From Gymnogyps californianus (lineage: Eukaryota > Chordata > Aves > Accipitriformes > Cathartidae): a stretch of 64,000 nucleotides of DNA. The notes beneath the pieces were generated by a model that was not told the DNA's origin, did no database searches, and worked only from the letters and a program-made list of their open reading frames with translations. This document shows positions 1 through 12,072 of this stretch, piece after piece. A program made the translations under genes and the position numbers. The DNA is taken from the NCBI RefSeq assembly GCF_018139145.2, contig NC_059477.1:43027502-43091501 (forward strand), given 5' to 3'. Positions within the stretch are counted from its first letter, which is position 1, and every line of letters begins with the position of its first letter.

Positions 1-3000
1 GCATCAAGCAGCTTTTACAGAATGTGTGAATTTAACAATATAAATAATCTAGAGCAACGGTACCACACTAAGCGTCACTCCTGTGCGAGAACAGGAGTAT
101 AATGCTAGAACCTTATTCTGTACTTCTAACTCAAGAGAAAAGCGGTCATGTCAACCCCATACCTGCTGACAGCTAACATTTCAAGCAAATCTTCTTTAGA
201 GTCTTGACCGAAGTGGAGGGTTAATGCCACAGTCTCACAAATTCAATCATCTTGTTCATTCCTTGACCTGGTTCCTGTGATATGCCTAAAACCTGCAACA
301 AGAAAGAAGGACCAGCATCACAAACTGCCGGAGCGTAGAGGTTAGGAATCCTAACGCAGTCAGTGTGTTAAAAGCTTACTCGGGTAACTATGCTACGTGA
401 AGACCTTCTGTCAATTAGAAGATGAGTTTAACCAGAGGTCGAACTAGGATTTATTTGTGTTGAAATCATGCAGTCATAGAACAAAAAAAGGATAGCAGAA
501 ATAAAATTTAGATGCTGTTGTCAAACTATGCAGACATAAGGGAGAAAAAACCTGGAAGACAAAAGAAGACAAAGAGAGAAACTTGGATGTTTGGTACGAC
601 TGAGGTGGTGTATTTTAATGAATTATCTACTTCAGTGTGCAAGCTAAAACAAAAGCTTTAAAAGCTGGTCAGTGAAAGAAAACACCACAATGAAATTCAG
701 AGGACTGCAATAATTTTCTTTCAAATCAATACATTTTCCAAGTGATAATTATTTTTCAGAGATATGAAATAGGGAAATCAGAGGTACCACAAATCATATT
801 AATGTTTTCCCTTTACAAAATGAAAGAATAAGGAGTATTGGGAAAAAAGAGAGAAAATGTCAATAGCCTTCAAAGATGGGAAAAAGAGAAAGTAAGTTTA
901 TAAGGACGTGGTGTGAAATGCTAATCTCAAAAATCAAATAAGGAATAATAGTTGTGGAAGAAGTCTTCATAAATTTCTGTCATAACGTGCAGTGTTCTTG
1001 TAACTGATGGAATATCTGGGGAGAGAAGAAGGAATTTGACAGTAGGATGCATATGATGCAAAAGGCTTGCAAAAATTTCGGGAAATGAAATATTAAATTA
1101 TCTTTTACATATTCAGAGACATTTGAGAGCATTTCCTCTACTAGCATTTTCATTTTGGTAAGCATAGAGTAATGAGATCAGATTGGGTTATTTTGCTTGT
1201 ACATGTCTATGCTGTCTCCCCAAAAAAAGACAAATTGACAAAACGCATTAAAAATGAATGAACAATGTTACAGCTTTGCGGTAGGAAATCATATTTTGAG
1301 TTCAGTTGCAAACAGCATTCTTTCAAATCAGAACTGATCAACAAGACGAATATGGCCAGGATTACTTGGCTGTAGTGGGAGTCTAATGACTGCAGGAAGG
1401 GAAATATTGATGGGGCTGATACCAGAGGAAAGAAAAAAACACCTTGAGATTCTGCAATGTCAGTGAAAAATAGAAAGATTCATCTTAAAAGGCAGGAACA
1501 ACTGGCATAAAAAACCAAGAAGGGTCTCAGTTTCTTAGAGTAAGATACCAGCAGCAGCAAACCTAACTGGAGGATGCGAGTGAGCAGATGAGTTGGCAGA
1601 GTTTCACAAAGCCCTCTTTTGCCACAAAACCCAATAAACCCACAAAGTTTGGCTTGACTCCGTACCAGTACATCTATCTTCTATCCGAGTGCACTCCCTA
1701 GAATTACAGTGGCTTCTGCTGGTGTTCAGAGGTGCCAGGTGAATACAGCCCGGCGCCCACCCTGCAGGCTGTTTCTGTATCATTGTAACTGCGTAAATTG
1801 GGAAATGGGAATAGTTGGAAGAACCCGACGTATACACCTATGGATACTGCAAGTATGAAATCTGTGGTTTCAAGTTCTTTGAAGTATTCCTAATAAGGAG
1901 AAGTTTGTAAACAATTTATATGCTGCTTCATGCTGACATAAAATAGAACAATTTCAGATGATGTCAATAGGTTGAAACTGTTCTCTGACTTTAATTAACT
2001 GATGAATAGGAAGAAAAAGTCTGAAACTAACGAATTCTTAGTTGTAAATAATGCACCCTGTTTTGTAAGAACTTAATTAGAAAGGTTTTCCCTTTCAGCA
2101 GTAGAGCACTCATAATTCTATTAGAAAGTCTGAAATAAATAAGCTTAGAGTTGGGCAGCTGTTCACAAATTAGCACTGTCACAGAACTCAACTTTTTTTA
2201 ATCCTTTTATTATGCAGACTCGAGATTTATTTTAACCCACGGTACACCACTATACTTGAAATTTAACTCATTCTTAGCTACATGCTGCTTCAGTACAAGT
2301 GAACCTACACAGAAACACATCGTTCTTTTCAGCGAATGCAGAGAAGCAGGAGAAACCTATCCTATTTCTTTTGGTGGAGTTAGTTACAAACCTTAACTGA
2401 GGTAGGGAAAAGTTAATGGCTGATATCAACCTAGTACATTCTGTCTTGCGTGAAATTTTGACAGCAGCATTGAAGGAGGCAATTAAGCCACTTCCACGTT
2501 TGAACGTTACTTGGAGGCTGACTGCAACACAGCAGATGCTCTCCCAAGGTGTGGGTGGCATCTTCCCACCACAAGAAAGACTTCAATGAACTGCATGGTT
2601 TCAGATGGATTCATATAATGCCTTGCAAAATGAAACCAAATTAATGCATTTTTTTAACACGGGAAGTTCTGCAAGCAATATGAATGACATTTGGGTAATG
2701 CCTCAGGAAAACATTTGGAAAGAGTAATTACAAAGGGAAATCTAGTTTCTCCTTTTATAGTACACTTCATTTCTTTACAAGTAATATTTCTGTTATTGTT
2801 GTAAGTACCAAGGCCAAACCCCTCAGCATTTAAATGGAGTAAATGCAAATGCGTTGTGAGACACCGAGTTTACACCACAATCGGTAATGACTGTTCGTTT
2901 ATTTATAAGTAAGAACATTTGCGGTTTATTTTTGAGCCAAAAAGATTGTTGGCCGCTATTATACACATGAAAATGTGATATCTCATTTAAAATGTGGCAG

Positions 3001-6000
3001 CAGTTACTGACAGAAGCAAAACTAACCCTGTACATAGAATATCTGTTTTCCAAATATGAATGAGGTCACCCTTGGATGTGATCTGTGTGTTATTAAAATG
3101 AAAGATTTCCCTAGGCAGAAAGCCATTAAGCCTGAGCTAATGCCATAAATATCTAACAGCTACTTCAGGTGAATAATTCTGATTAAAATATCGCTGTAGT
3201 TTTCTCAGATCACACTCCATGAATAGTAGTCTGGAAATTAAGAATACAATGTTTAGCACATACTAACATGCTTATACACGATACAGTGGAGCACTTGCTG
3301 CGAGTTTCATGAAGTATTTGGTGGTGTGCCTTTGGCAGGGAGAGGAGGTACCACTGGTGCCTCTGGCATAGTCCCAGTTCAGTGGCTGCAGTGCCCACGC
3401 GGGATGCGAGGACTTGGATTTAATTTCCTCCTCTGCCCAAGAGAACTTCAACCTGCAGCTCCCATTTCCCGCGAGCGCTTGGGAGACTGCTGGCTAATGA
3501 GGCAGGAAGGAAACTTCTCTCAGTCCATCCTATTAAAGCCGTATCACTTTGTACAGAATCATTAAGTATTAATTGGGCCAGAAAGAAGGCAGGGTGATGC
3601 TGTGGCTAGTTGGATCCTAAGCCTGCGTCCAATCAATGATTAATTTTCTCCTGTTAAAGAGCCGTTAGAGCAGGGACTTGGACCCAGGCCTGCTCACTTG
3701 AAGTGGTACGAAATTACCGTCCATCACTGGCACGTCCAGGGACACGGGGGGATGCACAACAGAGATCGCCAGCCTTACACTGACCGAATTCGTAATGCAG
3801 CACAACACTCTCTGCATGCAGCAGCAGCATGTAAAAGCAGGGTTTCTAGACCTTTGTGTCCCTCTGCCTGCAGCGGATAGCTAACTCGCCAGCTCCTGAG
3901 GCTGGGAATATACCAATTCCTACAATGCGGAGCTGTACAAGCAGGGATATTTGAAAAAGTTCAGCTCTAAAGTGCCCTGTAGACCTTGCTCGCCAGCAGA
4001 CTGTCTGCGTGCAGCTCACACCTGGGAGACCAAACATATCAATTCAGGCCTCCTCGAGCAGGGTTGAGAATTATTTACAGGTCTTCCACACCCTTGATGA
4101 ATGATTTATGCACTGCCTCGCTGGGTTGAAAGGAGGCAGCAGGCAGCCATACCCTCTGAGTTCTGTGCGAAGTCCAGTTGAAAAGAGATGCTCAGAAAAA
4201 GTCTACTAGACCAGAAAAAACGATACCTCCCAGGCAGCGTCAGCCCGAAACACCACCCAGTTATAATGCGGTATTTATCTGCCCTTTGATACCTTTTTTT
4301 TGTAAGCAGCAAGTGCATTTACAGTATCATTTGGTTCACAGCCAAAGGAGGGGTGATCCTGATTTTAAAAAGAATGCTCATTTTACCTCCGAGTTACAGA
4401 TAGGCAACTACACATGTGAAACAAAAATGAGAAAAATAATACAGATATAACTACATTCAGCCATTGCCATCTCAAAGGAAGATAAACTTCCTCATTCACT
4501 GTCAAGGGAGTAACTCAGATGTGCCTGGGCTTGCCAACCTCCCTTCTCCCTGTGTGAATTATTTCTCTTGTGGCTTATGAGTTGTTTCAAGCGGTACCTG
4601 CACGTAGCTAGATCAAACTCCTATTATCGTTTCATGTTTTCTATTCAAGGCTGCCATTTCTAACGGTTTTACTTTATTTTCAAGAACTCTAATTGAGTTT
4701 GTAAAACATTATTTTTCCACTGAGTTGAGACCAAAAAGACAGTAACCTCTCTGATCAACGCCTCTGAGGTTTCCAAGAGAACATGTGCTGAAATCCCAAA
4801 GGCAGTTTTATGGTGTGAATTCAAGACACTTTTTATTTCTAATAAGGAAGCTATATGACTTCCAATATTCATAAAGCATTGTTTCTATGTAAGATTTTGA
4901 AGTACAATTTGCCCTTCATGCAGACAGAGATTGGAAGCACAGATTAAAGGAAAAAAAACCCAAAACAATTGATAGGATAATGCTAGTAACAGAAGTTTTA
5001 ATTTTAAAAAAGGAGATCATTTGAAGGGGAAAGATAAATTGTATTGACAAAGGAAACTGAGTTTTACTAAAATGATGTCTTCATTTATCACGTAAGTTTC
5101 ACTACGAACAAGCTAGAGAAATGATTAGAGTAGACATGATCAAAATTGTTACTGAGGTTTGGAAGGTGGCAGATCTTTATCTGACACCTAAAACATTATC
5201 AAGAATCAAAAGCGAATGTTACAAATACGGAAATTTGATGCATTCCAGATAGAGGGCCAGATCCTGCATAAAGGAAAAACTATTAAACTAGCTCAGTTCC
5301 ATGATCTCAGGGGCTAGGACTGCAACTGTGGTCCCCCAACAGAAGCAGGTATGTATACTGATTTTTGAGGATCTTTACCATGAATTTAGGACTTGGAGGG
5401 AAGGCTCCTTAAGTCTTCATCTGTATTAGTACATTAAACTTGCCCAGGACCATTCTCTGGCACTGAGACCAACTGGCATGGGATGGCCTCTTCCTCCACA
5501 GGTGAATATGCAATCTGATTTTAGCATCTGTGTGCAGATACAGAAATGTCCTTTAGAATTTGATTTACTATCTATCTGGGACAAAGGATGCTTCTCAATT
5601 AAGCACTCAGTTGAGGACTCTGTTGTCTTAATATAATCACCACAATGGTGACACAGAAGTAAAAAAATTCTGTATCACACAACCAGTTCACTCAATCTTC
5701 TAGGCAGTGATTTTTATTCTGAAGTAGATCAAAAGAGTGACTAACCCGCCTTCTCTCTACTCTGAGAAGGTAGGCATATCACCTGGGGAAAAAAACGTAC
5801 CTTCACTTTCCCCTTCCATCGCAAATGAGTTTTCTTAGCTTAATTGACTTCATGTGTTTTTATGTCCTTCCTGTTTTTAACCACCAGTCAAAATGAAACC
5901 ACTTCTGGCCTAAAATTAATGGTAAGTCACAGGTAATGAAAAATCTGTACTTCAGACACTCCCACAATGAATGAAACAGCTTCACTGAGAAGGGTATAGA

Positions 6001-9000
6001 AGTAATAAACTTGTAATAAATGTCAGAGAGATGTGAGCCCTTTATTGGAAAAAACCTCATGTACTGCTTTTAACAACTGAAGCTGTCAGTTGTATAAATG
6101 ATAATGTGCATTGAGGGAAAGAAAGCTATAAATCCTTTATTTCTGAAATGAAATTTTATCAAACATGAAGAAATAGGTTGATGACAAAATTAATTCTCTG
6201 GTAATGCCAAATATAGATGCATCTGGATATCAGTGTTTTGAATTCAGAGCAAAAAGGATTTTCCCAAATATTTTCTTGCATCACGAGTGCTTTGCATCCA
6301 AAAGTGCCCGTGTCCTTTTCATCACCCTCACCCTCAGACTGAAAACAATTCTGGAATATTATTTTTACCGTCACTAACTGGTACTGAGCAGAGATTTGAG
6401 TGCCAGTTCCAGTATGCGCATGGTCAAACAGCAGGCTATTGCACTCAGAGGAACCATGAGAAGAAATGTTCTTTACTATCTCTGACACAGGTTGGTTCAC
6501 TGAGTAAATACAGACCTCAGGGTGTTCAACACCGACTTCTCACTGGACCCGAAACGGAGTTCACTGAGATTTGAGATTCTTTCTGGGTCCATAGCTGTAG
6601 AAAGAGACTCAAATTCAGTGTAAAGGTTTAGACTCAGTTCTATGTGTTTTCCAGCTTTACTGATCTTAATCATCTTTTTAAAGTTGAAGCAGACTGCTGC
6701 ATCTAAATAAGAAGCAAAGCATGGAGCAGTATTAATGCTAATGCCCTTACTTCACTTCCATTACCAGAGAAATATATTCTATTCTTTAATTAAGAAAACA
6801 GAAGCAGAGGTAAATGATTCTAGAAAGACAGGACTAGCAAGAAGCAGCCCGAGGTTTACCCTTTATAAATAAGGAAGGCAAGACACAGGCAGTTACTAAG
6901 ATGTGCAAGAAAAAAGGAAATTAAATCACAAAGCCCAGATGACATTTGTCTAAGAGTCTTGAAGAAACTAAAGTCTGAAGTAACTGAACTACTGCCAAAT
7001 GTATGTAATTTATCATTACACACACCTACTATATCAGATGAGTGGACTAAGTGTCATACCCTGCTTTAAAAAAGCTCTAAGATTTGTGTTCAAGACATAA
7101 AGGGAGTACAGGGCATAAAGTATTTAAATGCAAGGGTATTTCAACCTTCTCATATAGGGCAGGAAAATTTATCTCAAAGGTTATCCAATTCCTTTTCAAA
7201 TGGTAAAACCAGGCTGTGTAGTCGTACAGGCAGTCTCCATCAGAGGAGGTATGGGATTAACTGATGCATTAGCTGTGATTGCTTTAACGTTATAAATGAT
7301 ACTTCATGGGGTTGATGAATAGTTACATTTGGTTTACCTGTGGTTCTGCATTTGAAAAGGTAATATAGCAAAAGCAATAAAATTGAGTAAGTAGAACAGT
7401 ATAGGCTGCTATTACCTAAAAAATAATAAATGAATTACACTGAAAGGCAGTATACATGCAATAACTGTCAGTCTGTTATCTATCAGCCCATTTTATTTCT
7501 ATTAGATGGTAGGAAAGAGTTCTATATTTTGTGTAATTATTGATGTAAGATTCAGATGAAAACTAATTGGCTTCTTCCTTCAGCTTTGTTTTCCTTTCTG
7601 CATAACATCATACACAAGTCAAAGGATCTGTTCTAGCAAATAAATATACATAAATTTTTTCTCCAACCTCACCTGCCAGAAAAAAAAAAGGTTACCTTCT
7701 GGCATGACAGATTGGTTAGAAGGTCGTGGTAGATATTCCAGTAGAGCTAGGAATACATTTTTTGGCACAACACTATATACATTTTAAATAATGCAACACA
7801 ATATTTGAAAGTACTTGCCAAGAAAAAGCACTGGTTTTATTTAAGCGCTATTCAAGTCCAGCCTGTAAAAGCTCAGCAGACATGAACTTATGCAGGTCAC
7901 ACAATCAGCCTACTGATAACCAGTCTGACACTGATACCACTTATGTATCTGGAAAGCAAAGGGATGTTCTATATTCCTGTTTTCTCTGGGAGGGAAAAAG
8001 AAAAGTTCTAGTAGGAAATCAAAAAGACAAAAAAGCATAGGGAAAGATGAGGAGGAGTGGAGATGTGGAGTGGCTTTCGTATAGGGGAAGCCGAAGTGAC
8101 CTGGGCTTTTCTTCTGCCCGTAAAGCCTAAGGGAGAAGAAAGACTGAAGCCCATGAAATCACAGATGACATTAAAAAGTATATTAAAAATGATTGTCCAC
8201 CGTTTCTCAGAATACATGAATGGCAGCCCACCCAGTAAGAATATCAAGCAGCAAGTATACAGCTAATGTGGTGAAGTTGAGGTACTTTTATACAAAATGT
8301 ATAATTAATCTTGGAACTCTATGGCTCAAGCTGTTGTTGAAACCAAAAGTCAAAACAGATTAAAATAGATGTTAAGAGAAATTCATAGAAGATCTACAAA
8401 TAGATGTTAAATGCGATGGTCTGAACGCAGCCCCCTCACTGGAAACTCCACACTGCTAATTGCTGGAAACACAGATTGCTGAGAGAAGAATTATTTCATA
8501 TTTTTGCTATTTCTTATACTGTTTTCTAAGCATCCACTCCAGATCACTGCCTTAGATTCAATCAAGTATGTCCATTCTTCTCTTATGTGCCCTTTACCAT
8601 CATACATTAGGTATTATGGAATTTTTTCCTGAAAAATGGGATTCCTTTTGTCACGGTTACCGGCATGTGGCCCACCCACAGTAAGTTACAAAACAGATGC
8701 TTTGGTGCAAACGCCACACTGTTACACAAGCCATACATTTAAAGTTTGTATATCTACCCTTGCATGTTTTATTCACTCTTGTACCTCTGTGGCTTTGTAT
8801 TGCATTCTTCAACTGTCAGGAATACATTATTCTAAAGAGGACACTAATACTACGTAATGCCGTATAACGTAAGTTTGAAGAAAGAAGTCTTTCCTTGGCG
8901 TTATGTATCATTTGGCCACGATATATTAAAGGATAAGAAAGCCGGAAAATAATGGCAGACAAATCAGACAGGTTACTGCAGAACCACTGACATGACTGAA

Positions 9001-11164
9001 GCAGAGTTGCTTAATACACCCCGCTTGTGCTGAAATCATCTGGAACTGTGAACGATCAACATCTTCAACACTGGGACAAAGACAGTGCCAAAGACAGAAG
9101 TCTTAGTACGCACAGAGGAAATAACCACCATTACAGAGGAATCTAGTTCTGAACAACAAGGGAAAATGAAGTATAAAATCTTTTTGACACAGAAAATATC
9201 TTTTATACACTAGTTTAAAGATCTGTGCAGTTGCACTGTCAGGAGCTTGTTGAAAGTAAGTATCTTAGTAACATTTGGAGGTTTGTTGTTTTCATGAATA
9301 AAGATAGCAGTTGTCTATTAGATGAACTAAAAGGAAAACTATACTGAGAAGTGAACGTTTCTGCTCTATGACAGTGCATGGTGGCGAAAAAAGTCCTTCC
9401 ATGCGACAAAACTGCTCTCAAGTATTTTTAAACTGCTCTTTCAAACAGGTGGCATGCTAACACGGCATTAGGACTGAATGAATAAGGCACTCACTGAAAT
9501 TTGCTGTTTCTTTTGCATTTGTTACTTTTGAAGGAGAGTATTGTTTTAAGGGTGCCAAACTCTCGTGGATTGTTATTTTTTTCTACCATGACAGCTCACT
9601 TTTTCCTACTTGGAACAAACATGCTACTATTAGTATTAAAAATGAGCAGAGAAAGAATACTTTGCACTTATACAGGCAACATCCATTTCTGCATCTTAAC
9701 ATACTTCACAGGAAGCAATTAAAGCTTACAACGCCCGTGCGAGGTTAGCGATAAGAAAGCTGCAATGCAGAGAAACTGACTCGCTCACCCTCAGAGAAGC
9801 ACCTAACTGTGGATTCCCAGTCTTGCACTCTAGCACTAGACTGAGTTCTCTGCTTTGCTTGTATCGACTCTGCCTTAGGAATCACATAATACTTTACAGA
9901 CTACATATCATATACACTGAACAGACTTTGTACCCCGAAGAGATGTTAAAAAATTCTGAGCAATCTTTCGGTATGTTTTGAGAAGAGAGACAAAGGTCAC
10001 CAAATCATGTACTTAAATGTTATTTTAGAACATACTGAAAAATGCTTTTATTTATTATTTTGTAAGGGGAACAAGAAATGCAAAGCGCCAAGAGGTTTCT
10101 CATCCTTGTATCAAGGCAGCTAGTTTATGCAGTTAGTTTTCAGTGTCAAAAAAGAGATTATTCAACTGACAAGAAAATGTTACAAGTCAGGACTTTTTCA
10201 ATTTGCTTCAGTGCTGCCAAGTCCGGTCACATACAGACAGGAAGAGGGGAAAGAAGCGCACTGAGATCGACCCGCTGTATCAAAATACAAAACTTCCCGG
10301 ACCTTTTATTGTCTACCCACTGAGAAAAAAGTTAATGTCTATGCCATCTTTACCTGGCTACTTGTGTAAACAGGATGGATAGCTTTTTTCCTTTTGCTTT
10401 CCTTTTCTAATGAGTGAGATTTCCCTCACAAAAGTAGTAAAATTTCAGCCAACGCTGAAAACGTACTGCCACTTCTGACAGAAGAGGTAGGGCCTCTCAG
10501 ATCTGTGAGTGATGACTTGAAAAAACATCCCAACTGTATGTGCAGGCGCGCACTCCTCTACTAGGACGTAAAGAATCTTTGGGAGAGGCTGCAGAAGCTT
10601 CCTCTGAATTTTACCTGAAGAATGGCAAAATACCTCTGCTTCAGGGCACATGTTTCAACAGCGACTGATGGAGTTATTTATTTTGAAATGGAGAAATACA
10701 ACATTTTGACATGTAACCGTAACTTGCTATAGGTTCTCCTGCAGGATCTGGTAACCAGGGCTGGGATCAGAGGGTCAGAGTGGCTTGATGCCTGGGCACT
10801 CCTGGAGTAACGGGAGTACGCGTGCTTCCCCCTGGTACTGGGAAACTGGAGAAAGCGTTAACACGACTCACTTTTAATAACCTGTCAAAAGGGTGACTCG
10901 GCTGGAGGCTTTGGCTGGCCGTGAGGAGCAGGCAGCCACCCCTCACGGCTGCCGACGACTCGTAACCAAGAGCCCACCGCAGTTAAGGGGCAGCGCCGGG
11001 TCCCGGTGCAGATCAGCCCGGCTTCATCGCCTTCTGCCCCTCCGGTATTACCCTGCGGTGGCTGACCTGGAGTACAAACACTTTTCATGACTTTAAGAGA
11101 GGGATTGTGCCTGTTATTGTGGTTCTTCCCCCCCTCCTCGTTTCTCTACGCTTCCATCCATTCG
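1..11164. other. AT-rich intergenic DNA upstream of the CpG island; no gene seen
   Basis: Both strands were read for coding stretches bounded by splice sites, and none was convincing. Open frames here are short, lack splice signals and have amino-acid compositions expected from AT-rich DNA. No LTR, intact LINE or tRNA-like sequence was recognised. The stretch at 3330-4060 is somewhat richer in GC than its surroundings but shows no structure. Because the CpG island at its right edge drives a plus-strand gene, this stretch is either intergenic or the far flank of a neighbour lying outside the window. Confidence 0.5.
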
Positions 11165-11361
11165 TGACTAACAGGTTACCAACGCGCACAAGCTAACGGG
11201 GAACGCACCCAGCGAGGCGACGGCCTCCGCGGCACGAACGGGCTGGGCTGGGGACGGAGACCGGCGGCCTGCGGCGGGGGCGGGCAGCTGGCGAGAGACC
11301 GGCCACACTGCCCTGCGCGCCCCTGCCTTCCGTCCCTCCCTTCCTCCGTCCCTCCCTCCCT

Positions 11362-11459
11362 CCCGCTCCCCTCAGCGCCCCTGCCTTCCATTCCTTCCTT
11401 CCCGCCCGCTCCCCTCAGCGCCCCTGCCTGCCTTCCCACCCGCTCCCCTCAGCGCCCCT
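11362..11459. repeat. Imperfect GC-rich minisatellite in the CpG island
   Basis: A unit containing CCCGCTCCCCTCAGCGCCCC occurs three times, starting near 11362, 11405 and 11439, with spacings of about 43 and 34 bp filled by CCTTCC-type pyrimidine runs. The whole stretch 11325-11600 is strongly pyrimidine-rich on the plus strand. It lies upstream of the likely transcription start, so it is promoter-proximal, and its copy number may vary between individuals. Confidence 0.6.
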
Positions 11460-11707
11460 TCCCGCCTCCCCCGCCCGCGCCGCCGCCGCCTCCTCCCGCC
11501 CCTCTGCCGGCAGCCGCTATTTGTAAGGCGAGGAGCCGCCTCCCCGCACCTGCCCGCCCTTCCTTCCCTCCCTCCCTCCTTCTCCGCCCGGCCGTGCCAG
11601 GCTCCGCGCCCGCTGCGGGGACACCCACCTCACCGCCGCCTCCCCAGCTCCGCCGGGCCGAGCCCCAAGTATCGCGGGAGCCGGGCGCTGCCCGCGCCGC
11701 CGCAGCC

Positions 11708-11712
11708 ATTGG
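11708..11712 (-). promoter_or_regulatory. Inverted CCAAT box (ATTGG) next to a GC box
   Basis: ATTGG is followed directly by GCGG, giving ATTGGGCGG, an NF-Y site abutting a GC box. This pairing is typical of TATA-less CpG-island promoters, where the CCAAT box commonly sits 60-100 bp upstream of the start site. That would place initiation at roughly 11770-11810. The motif is seen directly; its use is inferred. Confidence 0.4.
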
Positions 11713-11769
11713 GCGGCGCGCCGGAGGAGAGGCGGCGGCTAACGCGGGGCCAACGGACCCGACCCGACC

Positions 11770-11957
11770 CAGCGAGGCAGCGGCGGGGAGCCGAGCCCGG
11801 CGCAGCCCCGGCCGCGCCCCGGGGCCGCTGTCCCGCCGCGCCTCGGCGGCCATGAGGAGGAGGAGGGCGGCGGCGCCGCGCTCTGCCCCGGGCGGGCGGC
11901 GGCGCTGCTGAGCGCCGGGCCGGGGTCGCCGCTGTGGAGCTCGGCGTCCCGCCGTAG
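11770..11957 (+). other. Non-coding first exon of the plus-strand gene (5' end approximate)
   Basis: The 3' end is set by a near-consensus splice donor, CGTAG then GTAAGC, in which the intron begins at 11958. The 5' end is only an estimate from the CCAAT/GC-box pair at 11708. No frame starting here can continue into exon 2 as the main protein, because exon 2 has a stop (TAG, 25228-25230) in frame before its own ATG. This exon is therefore read as 5' untranslated. It contains an ATG at 11852 that opens a short upstream frame. Support is the donor, the CpG island and the matching acceptor at 25190; transcript data would fix the true start. Confidence 0.6.
11852..11911 (+). CDS. Possible 19-codon upstream ORF in exon 1
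   Basis: An ATG at 11852 (context GGCCATGA, so no G at +4) opens a frame of 19 codons rich in arginine and alanine, beginning MRRRRAAAPRSAPGG, and closes at TGA 11909-11911. It lies wholly in the presumed 5' untranslated exon, 46 bases before the splice donor. If transcription starts upstream of it, it could reduce translation of the main ORF in exon 2. GC-rich DNA often gives such frames by chance, and nothing here shows that it is translated. Confidence 0.2.
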   Translation: MRRRRAAAPRSAPGGRRRC

Positions 11958-12053
11958 GTAAGCGGGGGTCGGCCGGCGGGTCCCCGAGCGGGACGGGTCG
12001 GGACGGGTCCCGGCGGTACCTGCCGGGAGCGGGGGGTCGCCTCTCTCACCTCA

Positions 12054-12072
12054 CCCCCCCCCCCCCCCCCCC
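12054..12072 (+). repeat. Poly(C) run, 19 nt
   Basis: An uninterrupted run of 19 cytosines lies just inside intron 1, about 97 bp past the exon-1 donor, where the transcript would carry C and the template strand G. It forms part of the CpG island and may be length-polymorphic. Confidence 0.9.

Noticed and set aside
5253..5267. GGGCCAGATCCTGC, resembling a fragment of an old amniote CR1/L3-type LINE
   Set aside because: Fifteen bases are too few to assign, and no extended match could be recognised around it.
10445..10651. Minus-strand frame with a CAG/GTAAAA donor-like site, a possible divergent gene of the CpG island
   Set aside because: No acceptor or initiating context supports it and the frame simply runs through the putative donor. 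Too weak to call a bidirectional partner.
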